From Sphingomonas sp. Root720 (GTDB lineage: Bacteria > Pseudomonadota > Alphaproteobacteria > Sphingomonadales > Sphingomonadaceae), in contig NZ_LMID01000013.1 in NCBI RefSeq assembly GCF_001428605.1, positions 512,106 through 576,105 of the forward strand: a DNA stretch of 64,000 nt. Direction: 5' to 3'. The number at the start of each line of letters is the position of its first letter. The stretch's first letter is position 1. The notes under the pieces are model-generated. The model worked only from the letters and a program-made list of their open reading frames with translations, ran no database searches and was not told the origin of the DNA. Position numbers and translations under genes: made by a program. This document shows positions 51,374-62,605 of this stretch, in pieces.

Positions 51374-52018
51374 GTGAACGACATCCCCCCCTTCGACCCC
51401 GGCCTGCTCGAGCTGGCCGGGCGCCTGGGCGCCGCGACGCTGCACGAGGCGGCAGGGCGGATCGGCGCGCTTCCCTCGGCGATCAAGCCGGTGGACCCGG
51501 CGATGCGACTGGCCGGGCCGGCCTTCACGGTCGTCGTTCCCGCCTTCGACAATCTTTGGATCCATCGGGCGATCTACCAGGCGCGGCCGGGCGACATCCT
51601 GGTCGTCGGCACCAGCGACGGCGTCGAGGCCGGCTATTGGGGCGACGTGATGAACGCGGCAGCGGAACAGCGCGGCCTCGGCGGGCTCGTGATCGACGGC
51701 GGCGTCCGCGACACGGCGGGGCTGGCGGAGGCGGGTTTCCCGATCTTTTCCAACGGTGTCTGCATTCGCGGCACGATCAAGGGCTTCGACGTGCCCTCGC
51801 GGCTCCAACAGCCGCTCGCCATCGGCAATGTCGTGATCCATCCGGGCGATCTGGTCGTCGGCGACCGCGACGGCGTCGTCGTGCTGCCGGCGGCGCAGGC
51901 CGCCGAAGCGGTGCAGGCGGGGTTGCGCCGGGAGGAGGACGAGGCGGCGAAGATCGCGCGGATCCGCTCGGGCGAGCGGACGCTGGACATCTACGGCTTC
52001 GGCGAGGACGCGCGATGA
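51374..52018 (+). CDS. RraA-family aldolase-like protein
   Basis: 214 residues from GTG 51374; the frame upstream of it overlaps the dehydrogenase gene and has no signal. It has YWGDVMNAAAEQRGLGGLVI and DGGVRD with the Arg-Asp pair intact, FPIFSNG and GDLVVGDRDGVVVLP. HMG/CHA aldolase-like (LigK/GalC family). It follows the quinoprotein gene by 37 bases and precedes a GST gene on the same strand, repeating the island's pairing of these families. Confidence 0.8.
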   Translation: MNDIPPFDPGLLELAGRLGAATLHEAAGRIGALPSAIKPVDPAMRLAGPAFTVVVPAFDNLWIHRAIYQARPGDILVVGTSDGVEAGYWGDVMNAAAEQRGLGGLVIDGGVRDTAGLAEAGFPIFSNGVCIRGTIKGFDVPSRLQQPLAIGNVVIHPGDLVVGDRDGVVVLPAAQAAEAVQAGLRREEDEAAKIARIRSGERTLDIYGFGEDAR

Positions 52019-52061
52019 TGGCGCGCCGCTCGACGAGACCCCTCCTGACGGGCCCACGCGG

Positions 52062-52670
52062 ATGAGGATGTTCTGGTCGTCGCGCTCTCCCTTCGCGCGC
52101 AAGGCGGCGATGGTGGCGCACGAATGCGGCCTGTTCGACAGGCTCGAGCTGATCGACGTCCCCATCCCCGGCCCCGGTCCGCACGCCGGGCTCAACCGTG
52201 CCACGCCGATCGCGAAGCTGCCCACGCTGGTGACCGACGACGGGCTCGTGATCGCGGGCTCGCCGACCATCTGCGAGTATTTCGACGATCTCGGCCAGGG
52301 CGGCCTGATCCCGCGCGCTGGCGCCGAGCGCTGGCGCGCCCTTTCGCGTCAGGCGATGGCCGACGGGATGCTCGATATGTTGCTGCTGTGGCGCGCCGAC
52401 CTGCGGCGGCCCGAGGGCTGCCAGTCGGCCAGGCAGCAGGGCGTCTACGAAAGCCGGCTCATCGCGACGCTCGACCGGTTCGAAGGGGAAGCCGCCTCGC
52501 GGGAAGGCTTCGACATCGGCGACGTCGCCACCGGCATCCTGCTCTCCTATCTCGACTTCCGCTTTCCCGAGATCGACTGGCGCGCGGGCCGGGCTGGCCT
52601 GCGACAGGCGCATGCGACATTTTCCGCCCGTCGCTCGGCGATCGACACCGCCTTCGCCGCCGGGGCCTGA
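52062..52670 (+). CDS. Glutathione S-transferase family protein
   Basis: 202 residues. MRMFWSSRSPFARKAAMVAHE, LNRATPIAKLPTLVTDDG and SPTICEYFDDL form the thioredoxin-like domain; LLSYLDFRFPEIDWRAGRAG lies in the helical domain. It is the most divergent of the four related GSTs (Phe-Ala instead of Phe-Val after the SP motif). Convergent with the molybdenum hydroxylase operon. Confidence 0.83.
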   Translation: MRMFWSSRSPFARKAAMVAHECGLFDRLELIDVPIPGPGPHAGLNRATPIAKLPTLVTDDGLVIAGSPTICEYFDDLGQGGLIPRAGAERWRALSRQAMADGMLDMLLLWRADLRRPEGCQSARQQGVYESRLIATLDRFEGEAASREGFDIGDVATGILLSYLDFRFPEIDWRAGRAGLRQAHATFSARRSAIDTAFAAGA

Positions 52671-52690
52671 GCGCCCCGCTCAGGCCCTGA

Positions 52691-54912
<2,222 letters not shown>

Positions 54913-54916
<4 letters not shown>

Positions 54917-55395
54917 GCCCTCCGGTCTTCGACGGCGAGACCGCCGGCACGCTTGATGGCCGCCCGGATGCGCGAATAGGTCGCGCAGCGGCAGGCGTTG
55001 CCCGCCATCGCGCTGTCGATGTCGGCATCGGTCGGCGTGGGAGTGGATGTCAGCAGAGCGGTGGCCGCCATGATCTGGCCCGTCTGGCAATAGCCACATT
55101 GCGGGACGTCGATCTCCTGCCACGCCGCCTGGACGCTTCGGCCGACCGGATCGGAGGCGATGGCCTCGATCGTGCGCACTTGGCTGCCGCCGATGGTTCC
55201 GACCGGTGTGATACAGGAGCGGACGGCCACGCCGTCCACATGCACCGTGCAGGCGCCGCACAGCCCTGCTCCACAACCGAATTTGGTGCCCTTGAGCCGG
55301 AGCTCGTCGCGCAGCACCCACAGCAGCGGCATCTCCTCCTCGACGGCCACCTGACGGGTGCTTCCATTGATCGAGAGGGTAATGGCGTCAGCCAT
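54913..55395 (-). CDS. (2Fe-2S)-binding small subunit of molybdenum hydroxylase (IorA-like)
   Basis: 160 residues from ATG 55395 (GGAG 6 bases upstream); a start at 55416 is less likely. The first cluster uses [14 protein letters not shown] with a preceding plant-type ferredoxin loop and a later Cys; the second uses CGYCQTGQ and [11 protein letters not shown]. This is the standard CoxS/IorA layout. It passes electrons from the molybdenum subunit encoded by the overlapping downstream gene. It lacks its own signal peptide and is probably exported as a complex with the Tat-tagged large subunit. Confidence 0.9.
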
Positions 55396-55546
55396 GAACG
55401 ACTCCGCAAAGGCCAATAAAACGGACTATAGGCTATACGCTCCAGCACCCGTTGGCTAGTATCGGCTTTGCGCGCCCGGCCGGCCTTGACCGCCACGCCC
55501 ATGACGGAGCGAGGCGGTCAAGGCGGCAGAAGGAGACAGCTGCGCC

Positions 55547-56863
55547 TTATTGTGCGGCCACGGCCCAGGGCTTCACCACATTGCCGCCCTTCATCACGAA
55601 GCGCACGCGCTCCAGTTCGGTGACGTCGGACAACGGATCGCCCGATACCGCGATGATATCGGCGTAGCGCCCCGCCTGGACGGAGCCGACATCGGCCTTG
55701 GCGCCCAGCAGTTCGGCGGCGTTGACCGTCGCCGCGCGGATCGTTTCCAGCGGAGGCATGCCGGCGGCGACCATCAGCGCGAACTCCTTGCCGTTGGTGC
55801 CGTGCGGCGCCATCCCCTGATCGGTCCCGAAGGCGATCTTCACGCCGGCCTTATAGGCCGCGCCGAGATTCTTGATCGTGATCGGGCCGACCTCGAGCGC
55901 CTTCTTCGCCGACGATGGCGGCAGCGACTCCGGATGCGCCTTGGCGACCTTAACCACCGTATCCGCCACCAGCAGCGTCGGCACGAGCCAGGTACCGTGC
56001 TCGACCATCACCTTATAGGCAGCGGCATCGCCGAACGAACCATGCTCGATCGAATCGACGCCCAGCGCCGAGGCGCGCACGATGGCGTTCTGGCCATGGG
56101 CATGGGCAGCGACGCGCATGCCCAGATTATGGGCGGTATCGACGATCGCCTTGATCTCGGCATCGCTCATCAACGTGACATTGGGATCGTCGCCGATGCT
56201 GAGCACGCCGCCGCTGGGCATGATCTTGATCAGGTCCACGCCGTCGCGGTGCATCTGACGCACGATGCGCACGGCATCCTCCGGACCGTCGACGACCTTG
56301 TTCTCGCTGTGCACGTCCAAGTCGGTGCGGATGCCGTTGCGCGGATCGCCATGGCCACCGCTGGGGCCGAGCGGATAGCCCGCGACCCACAGGCGCGGAC
56401 CGGGGATCTCGCCGCTCTTGATCGCGCGCTTCAGCGCGACAACGACATCGGTGTCGCCGCCGACGTCCCGTACCGAGGTGAAGCCGGCATCCAGGGTGCG
56501 CTTCACATAGGCGACCGAGGCATAGGCCGTATCGAGATTGTTGGTGGTGAAGCGCTCGGCGATCGGGTTCTTGCCCGTATATTGGCCCGTGATGTGGTCG
56601 TGCATGTCGATCAGGCCCGGCAACACCGTCGCCGACGACAGGTCGACCACCTCGGCGCCCGTCGGCGTCACGAACCCGTCTTGCACGCCCGTGATCCGGT
56701 CGTCGTGGATCAGGATGGAAACCTTGTCGCGCGGCTTGGCGGTAACGCCGTCGATCAGGTGGCCGGCATGGACCACCACGTCGCGCGCGAGCGCCGCGGT
56801 CGATGTCGCGCACAAAGCCAGCACCGCGACGCGCAGCAGCCGGGAGGAAAGGAAGCCAGCCAT
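55547..56863 (-). CDS. Secreted metal-dependent amidohydrolase (Xaa-dipeptidase / imidazolonepropionase-like)
   Basis: 438 residues from ATG 56863, with GGAG 5 bases upstream and a signal peptide ending near AALA. The amidohydrolase motifs are complete: GLIDMHDHI (HxH), LIKIMPSGG (carboxylated Lys), AAHAHGQ, IEHGSF and FGTDQG (final Asp). Proteins of this type from Caulobacter and marine bacteria hydrolyse Xaa-Pro or Xaa-Arg/Lys dipeptides. The adjacent TonB receptor, M14 and M20 genes support peptide hydrolysis. Frames upstream of 56863 fall in the receptor gene. Confidence 0.83.
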   Translation of the reverse strand: MAGFLSSRLLRVAVLALCATSTAALARDVVVHAGHLIDGVTAKPRDKVSILIHDDRITGVQDGFVTPTGAEVVDLSSATVLPGLIDMHDHITGQYTGKNPIAERFTTNNLDTAYASVAYVKRTLDAGFTSVRDVGGDTDVVVALKRAIKSGEIPGPRLWVAGYPLGPSGGHGDPRNGIRTDLDVHSENKVVDGPEDAVRIVRQMHRDGVDLIKIMPSGGVLSIGDDPNVTLMSDAEIKAIVDTAHNLGMRVAAHAHGQNAIVRASALGVDSIEHGSFGDAAAYKVMVEHGTWLVPTLLVADTVVKVAKAHPESLPPSSAKKALEVGPITIKNLGAAYKAGVKIAFGTDQGMAPHGTNGKEFALMVAAGMPPLETIRAATVNAAELLGAKADVGSVQAGRYADIIAVSGDPLSDVTELERVRFVMKGGNVVKPWAVAAQ

Positions 56864-56919
56864 GGAAACTCCGGAAAAAGAGCGACGGCGGCGTCTTTGG
56901 AGACGCCGCCGTGCCGGGA

Positions 56920-59208
56920 TCAGAACTTGGTACGAAGATTGACGCCGATGGTACGGGGTGTTGCGCTGTTCACCAGGGTCCGTCCGACCGCGATCGCGCT
57001 GGATGTGGCACGGGTGATCGCCGTGTCGTCCAACAGGTTGGTGACGAACAGATAGGCGCCCCACGCACTGTCCGGCCCCTCGACGCCGAGGCGCGCGTTC
57101 ACGAGCTGATAGGAGTCGACCTTGCGGGTGAACGTACCGGTAGGCCGGAAGTCCGAGTAAGAGCCGCCGACGGTGTTGCCGTCGATGCGGGCAAGACCGG
57201 ACAGATTGTCCGTCAGCGCCCAGACATATTGCGCACCGATGCCGGCCGAGAATTTCGGCACATACGGAATCCGGTCGCCCTTCAGGCCGGGTGCGCTGAC
57301 GTTCGCGTTGGCCTGGTTCTCGCGCAGCTTGGCGTCGATGTAGGACGCGTTGCCGGTGATCGTGAAGCCGGCCGCCGGGCGAATGGTGGCTTCCAGCTCA
57401 GCGCCGCGGACGCGGGCCTTGCCGGCGTTGGTGATGAACGAGAAGGCACCGTTCGGCGTGCGCCCCGTGATCTGCATGTCGCTCCAGTCGATCTGGAAGA
57501 CATCGACGTTCAGGAACAGCCGGCGGTCGAACAGCGTGTTCTTCAGGCCGACTTCGTAGTTCCAGAGGCTGTCGGACTTGTAGGGGGTCAGTTCCTGCGC
57601 CAGGCCGATGACCTGGTTGGCGCCGCCGGGGCGGAAGCCCTGCGCCGCTTCGGCGTAGAACAGCACGTCGTCGGTGATCTTGTAGGATCCGTTGAACTTG
57701 AACGCCGTGCCGTCCTCATCCGACTTGACGAAGGAGAGCGGCCGAACGACCGCGCCCACCAGGATCGATCCGATCGTCGTCTGTCCGCTGATGTCCTTGT
57801 CGTAGCGGAAATAGCGGCCGCCGACCGTCAGGTTGAGCCGATCGGTGACGTCGTAGGAGAATTCGCCGAAGGCGGCGACCTGCCGCAGGCTGTCGTCGAT
57901 GAAGCGCACCGTGGCGATCTGCTGCGGCTCGATGATCGCGCCGGTGACGGGATCGGCATTGCTCTGCGGATTGGCGACCGACGTGTCGCGATCCGAGTAG
58001 AAACCGCCGACCGTCCAGTTCAGCGGGCCGCTGCCGTCCGAGCTGAGGCGAAGTTCGGCGGTCCAGCTCTTCATGGTCTGCTGCGGGAAGAGGGCCGAGG
58101 TCGACTGCGAGTCGACCAGCGCATAATAATCGGTGAGCTGGGTCGACGAACAGGGCTGGCCAGCGCTGACGCGGGCCGCGCAGCCCGCCGCCGTGCGGGT
58201 CGAGCGGATGAAGCGCGACACGTCCGACACGGTATCGAGATCGCGATCGAGATAGGAGACCACGCCCGTCAAGACGACGCCGCCGAAATCATAATTGGCA
58301 GTGAGGCTGTAGAGTTCGAGGTCGTCGCGCACCGGCTGGCGGGTCAGCGCGTCCGAATTATATTTGCCGGACGTGAGCGTCCAGGCGTTGGTATCGGTCC
58401 GGGTGCGGTTGATGTAGGCCGCCGCGTCGATCGTCAGCGCCTCGGTCGGCTGGAGGCGCACCAGGAAGCGGCCGCCATAGCTCTTATTGTCGTTGATGTT
58501 CTTGATGTTCAGCGTCGTGTTGTCGACATAACCGTTGGCGTTGCGGTAGAATCCGACGGCGCGCACTGCGATCTTGTCCTCCACGATGGGCACATTGACC
58601 ATCGCATTGCCTTCGTAGTTCAGACCGCCGTCACGCGTGTCGGACAGGCTCACGTCGACCGCGCCTTCGCTGGTGAAGGTGGGCTTCTGGTAGATGACGC
58701 GCAGCGTGCCGCCCATCGATCCCGATCCGTAGAGCGTGCCCTGCGGGCCGCGCAGTACTTCGACCCGCTCGACGTCGAACAGCCGCAATTCCGGGGTCGA
58801 ACCGCCGGAATCGTTGCCCGCGCCGATCGAGCCGGTGACGGGGGTCTCGTCATAATAGGTGCCGACCGTCGGTTCGCCAGCGGCGCGGATGCCGCGAATG
58901 ACGACGCGGCGGTTCGACGGGCCACCGTCCTCGAAGGTCAGGCTGGGGATCGAGGAATTGAGGTCGGCGATGCTTTGCACGCCCGAATTCGCGATGGATT
59001 CGCCCGTGACGGCGGAAATCGAAATCGGCGTGTCCTGCAGATTCGTGCTGCGCTTGAGCGCGGTCACGATGATCTCGTCACTGCCGGTCTCGGCCGGTCC
59101 TGTCGCCTGCTGGGCAAGAGCGGCGCTGCTGATTCCCAACATTGCCGTCGCCGTCAGCAGCCTGAGGCGCTTGTGCGCAATTTTCATCGATCGAGATTCG
59201 AGACCCAT
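56920..59208 (-). CDS. TonB-dependent outer-membrane receptor
   Basis: 762 residues from ATG 59208 (GGAG 7 bases upstream). A signal peptide ends at AALAQQ. The TonB box and plug read DEIIVTALKRSTNLQDTPIS and EVLRGPQGTLYGSGSMGGTL; the barrel ends TIGVNLRTKF. No STN domain. It lies upstream of the secreted amidohydrolase on the same strand and divergent from a zinc carboxypeptidase, implying uptake of peptides or peptide-like compounds across the outer membrane. Confidence 0.9.
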   Translation of the reverse strand: MGLESRSMKIAHKRLRLLTATAMLGISSAALAQQATGPAETGSDEIIVTALKRSTNLQDTPISISAVTGESIANSGVQSIADLNSSIPSLTFEDGGPSNRRVVIRGIRAAGEPTVGTYYDETPVTGSIGAGNDSGGSTPELRLFDVERVEVLRGPQGTLYGSGSMGGTLRVIYQKPTFTSEGAVDVSLSDTRDGGLNYEGNAMVNVPIVEDKIAVRAVGFYRNANGYVDNTTLNIKNINDNKSYGGRFLVRLQPTEALTIDAAAYINRTRTDTNAWTLTSGKYNSDALTRQPVRDDLELYSLTANYDFGGVVLTGVVSYLDRDLDTVSDVSRFIRSTRTAAGCAARVSAGQPCSSTQLTDYYALVDSQSTSALFPQQTMKSWTAELRLSSDGSGPLNWTVGGFYSDRDTSVANPQSNADPVTGAIIEPQQIATVRFIDDSLRQVAAFGEFSYDVTDRLNLTVGGRYFRYDKDISGQTTIGSILVGAVVRPLSFVKSDEDGTAFKFNGSYKITDDVLFYAEAAQGFRPGGANQVIGLAQELTPYKSDSLWNYEVGLKNTLFDRRLFLNVDVFQIDWSDMQITGRTPNGAFSFITNAGKARVRGAELEATIRPAAGFTITGNASYIDAKLRENQANANVSAPGLKGDRIPYVPKFSAGIGAQYVWALTDNLSGLARIDGNTVGGSYSDFRPTGTFTRKVDSYQLVNARLGVEGPDSAWGAYLFVTNLLDDTAITRATSSAIAVGRTLVNSATPRTIGVNLRTKF

Positions 59209-59798
59209 TATTTTTCTCCCTGTTTCGTTCGTAAGCGGCAACACATTGCCATGCCGCCCCATTTCGGTCGGCGGTATCGCCATGATCCAGCGATTATCCG
59301 CCCATCATCACGACGCAAGCTGTTTCGATTCCCCTTCAGCAAAACAGCGACATTTTATCGTCGCCCCTATGTCGACGCCAAAAAAATGGTCTGCCATTTT
59401 GCGGATGCGGTAGTCCTTTGCGCGTTCAGCCTGTAACAGCGGCTGCATAGCGTCAATATAAATCACCCGTCGATGCCTCTGCAAACGCGGCTAAATTTTA
59501 TTTCTCCGCCCTTGTGCGCAATCAACGTGCAAACGGCCCGGCCTTCGCGCTTGCGTCATGCGGCGGCTGGCGTACCGCTCCGCAAAAATGCACGCCATGT
59601 GCGTCGATCCCGGTGCCGCTGGCTCGACGCCGCGAGCAAAGGGTGTTGCACTCCGGCCGGGAAACGGGAACGATCCGATTTCCGGGAAGCATATGTCCTG
59701 CAAGGGGATAGCCGAGTCCGGTTCGGGCAACAGGTTGATCGAACGGCGTATCGGACGCCGGGGCCGGATACCGCCGGAAAGAGCAAAGGGACTATAGG
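59209..59798. other. Divergent intergenic region
   Basis: 590 bases between the TonB receptor (minus) and the M14 peptidase (plus). It contains AT-richer stretches around 59440-59515 (for example CGTCAATATAAATCACC and GCTAAATTTTATTTC) that probably hold divergent promoters. I find no convincing gene or RNA; small frames on both strands are Arg/Pro-rich chance frames. Confidence 0.5.
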
Positions 59799-62537
59799 GT
59801 GGCGAGAAAACAGGTGCTGAGCGCGGCGATCGCGATGTTGCTGTGCGGAACCGCGTCGGCGCAGACGATGGATCCGGACTATGCCAAGACGGTGAAGGAG
59901 TGGACGACCAAGCCGGAGTTCATGAGCCCCCTGGTCGATCATCTTCCGGCCTCGACGACCATTCCCTCGCCGAAGGCGATCCTGGGCAACCATGTCGGTG
60001 CGCCCAACGTGCTGCATTATTACGACCAGATCATTGCCTATTATCGCGCCCTGGCGGCGAAATCGCCCCGCGTGAAGATCATCGAGATCGGCAAGAGCGA
60101 GGAAGGCCGCGAGAATCTCGTGGTCATGATCTCCTCCGAGGAGAATCTGGCCAAGCTCGACAGCTACAAGAAGAATCTGGCGCTGCTGGCCGATCCCCGC
60201 AAGCTCAGCGCCGCCGACGCGCCGGCGGTGATCGCGGCGACCAAACCGATCTACCATATCTCCGGCGGCCTCCACAGCGCCGAGACCGGCCCGCCCGAAA
60301 TGCTGATGGAATTGAGCTATCGGTTGCTGACCGAGGACAGCCCGATGATCCAGGGCATCCGCGACAATCTCGTCGTCGCGATCACGCCCGTGCTGGAGGC
60401 GGACGGCCGCGATCGCTACGTCGACTGGTATTATCGCAACCTGATCGACGAAAAGGACGACCGCAACAAGCCCGGCGGCCCGCCTTACTGGGGCAAATAC
60501 ATTTATCACGACAATAATCGCGACATCAATTATTCCGACGTCAGCGCGCGTCATCTGATCAAATATTATCTCGATTGGCATCCGCCGATCATGCACGAAC
60601 TGCATGAATCCGTGCCGTTCATGTATACCTATAGCGGCCAGGCGCCGCAGAACCCCGATCTGGACCCGATCCTGTTCGGCGAGTTGCCCTGGTTCGCGAA
60701 TTTCGAGATGGCGCAGATGACGAAATACGGCATGCCGGGCGTGTGGACGCACGGCTTCGTCGATGCCTGGACGCCTGGCTATCTCGCCTTCATGTCGTCC
60801 AACCACAACGGCATGCTGCGCATGTACGAGACGTTCGGCAATGCCGGCGCCACCACCATGCTGCGCCATGTCGCCCCCGAAGTGCAGAGCGGCGTGCGCG
60901 GCGGCGACTGGACCAAGCGGGATTGGTTCCGACCCCTGCCTCCCTACAAGGAGGTCGTCTGGTCGATGCGCAACAACACCAATTACATGGAGACGGGCGT
61001 GCTGACCGCGCTCGATCTCGCGGCGCGCTTTCCCACGACCATCCTGGAGAATTTCTACAAGAAGAGCTCCAACGCGATCGAGGCGGGCCAGACCAAGGCG
61101 CCCTATGCCTACATCATCCCATCCGACCAGGCGGACCCGACCCGCATCGCCTTCGTCTCCAATATCCTGCAGCTGCAGGGGATCGAGATCGGCCGCGCGA
61201 CCCAGCCGGTGAAGGTGAAGGAGGGCAGCTATCCGGCCGGCTCGCTGATCATCAAGCTGAACCAGCCCTATGGCCGCCTCGCCAAGATGCTGCTGAAGAA
61301 GCAGGACGACTATCCGGACGAAAATCTCACCACCTACGACGATGCCGCGTGGACGATGGGCATGATGACCCAGACGAACATCGTCGAGATCGCCGACAAG
61401 GCGGCACTGGACGTGCCGGTGACGCCGCTGGACCGCTTCGCGCCGAGGGGCCGGATCGCGGCTTCGGGAGCGCGCAGCTATGCGGTGCTGGATCATGGCG
61501 CGGTCGCCATGGCGACGCTGCGCTTCCGCCTGAAGGATGCGGCGGTGAAGATCGTCGAGAAGCCGTTCACCACCGGCGGCAAGACGGTGCCGGCCGGCTC
61601 CTTCCTGGTGGACGGCGCTGCCTATGCGACGCTGAAACCGGCGGTGGAGCAACTGGGGCTGGAAGCGATCGCCGTCTCCCGCGATCCCGGTGCCGTCGCG
61701 CATGACAGCACGCTGCCCCGCACCGCCCTGTTCAGCACCTGGGGTTCCAGCGAGAAGGTCGGCTGGGTGCGCTATGCGTTCGACCAGCAGGAAATGCCCT
61801 ATGACCTGATCTTCAAGGAACAGGTCCGCGCCGGCAATCTGCGCGACAAATATGACGTCATCATCCTGCCGACCCAGGGGCGGTCGACCAAGGATATCGT
61901 GTTCGACGTGCCGATGAAGGGCAAGCCGCTGCCCTATACAAAGACCGACAAGTACAGATTCTCGGGCGATTTCGGCTCCACGGAGGATACGCGCGGCGGC
62001 ATGGGCCTCGAAGGCCTGGTGGAGTTGCGCAAATTCGTCGAGGCCGGCGGCACGCTGATCACGACCGGCGACGCGAGCGCCGTACCGGTCGAGTTCGGCA
62101 TCGCCGACGACGTGACCGTGGCGCGGACGACCGGCAATTTCTATGCGCCCGGCCCGATCGTCACCGCCAAGGTGCTCAAGCCCGCCAGCCCGATCTTCTA
62201 CGGTTACGACGAGAAGACGATGCCGGTGCGCTGGGCGTCCAACGCCCTCTATACCGTGCCGGAGCGGCTGAAGGACCGGGTGCTGATGCAGTTTCCTGGC
62301 GGCAAGGACGGTGTGATGAGCGGCTTCATGCGCGGCTCCGATCAGGTGAAGGATCGCCCCGCGATCATCAACGCGCCGGACGGCCAGGGTCGCGTGCTGA
62401 TGTTCGCCACCAACCCGATCTGGCGCTGGCAGAATTGGGGCGAGTTCCGGATGCTCTACAACGCCGTCCTCAACTGGAACCAGCTCGGCCTGACCGACGT
62501 GACGCCGCCGGGGCCCGGGCCCACGACCACACCGTAA
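59799..62537 (+). CDS. M14-family zinc carboxypeptidase, secreted
   Basis: 912 residues from GTG 59799 with a signal peptide ending TASAQ. The metallocarboxypeptidase domain has HxxE in GGLHSAETGPPEM, the substrate-binding NNRDINYSD and the third zinc His in HPPIMHELHE. A long C-terminal part (about 400-912) contains class I amidotransferase-like or beta-rich segments with no catalytic motif that I can identify. Similar large M14 proteins are common near TonB receptors in sphingomonads and xanthomonads. An M20-fold gene follows after 68 bases. Confidence 0.87.
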   Translation: MARKQVLSAAIAMLLCGTASAQTMDPDYAKTVKEWTTKPEFMSPLVDHLPASTTIPSPKAILGNHVGAPNVLHYYDQIIAYYRALAAKSPRVKIIEIGKSEEGRENLVVMISSEENLAKLDSYKKNLALLADPRKLSAADAPAVIAATKPIYHISGGLHSAETGPPEMLMELSYRLLTEDSPMIQGIRDNLVVAITPVLEADGRDRYVDWYYRNLIDEKDDRNKPGGPPYWGKYIYHDNNRDINYSDVSARHLIKYYLDWHPPIMHELHESVPFMYTYSGQAPQNPDLDPILFGELPWFANFEMAQMTKYGMPGVWTHGFVDAWTPGYLAFMSSNHNGMLRMYETFGNAGATTMLRHVAPEVQSGVRGGDWTKRDWFRPLPPYKEVVWSMRNNTNYMETGVLTALDLAARFPTTILENFYKKSSNAIEAGQTKAPYAYIIPSDQADPTRIAFVSNILQLQGIEIGRATQPVKVKEGSYPAGSLIIKLNQPYGRLAKMLLKKQDDYPDENLTTYDDAAWTMGMMTQTNIVEIADKAALDVPVTPLDRFAPRGRIAASGARSYAVLDHGAVAMATLRFRLKDAAVKIVEKPFTTGGKTVPAGSFLVDGAAYATLKPAVEQLGLEAIAVSRDPGAVAHDSTLPRTALFSTWGSSEKVGWVRYAFDQQEMPYDLIFKEQVRAGNLRDKYDVIILPTQGRSTKDIVFDVPMKGKPLPYTKTDKYRFSGDFGSTEDTRGGMGLEGLVELRKFVEAGGTLITTGDASAVPVEFGIADDVTVARTTGNFYAPGPIVTAKVLKPASPIFYGYDEKTMPVRWASNALYTVPERLKDRVLMQFPGGKDGVMSGFMRGSDQVKDRPAIINAPDGQGRVLMFATNPIWRWQNWGEFRMLYNAVLNWNQLGLTDVTPPGPGPTTTP

Positions 62538-62605
62538 AGAGCCTTTGCGGGTGGACGGGGGCTGCCTCCACCCGCGAAGCTCGCCGCATTTCAGGGGAAC
62601 CATCG

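Noticed and set aside
56803-59436. 877-codon open frame on the plus strand
   Set aside because: Antisense to a clear TonB receptor gene; low-complexity Val/Arg/Asp/Gly composition and no recognisable domain.
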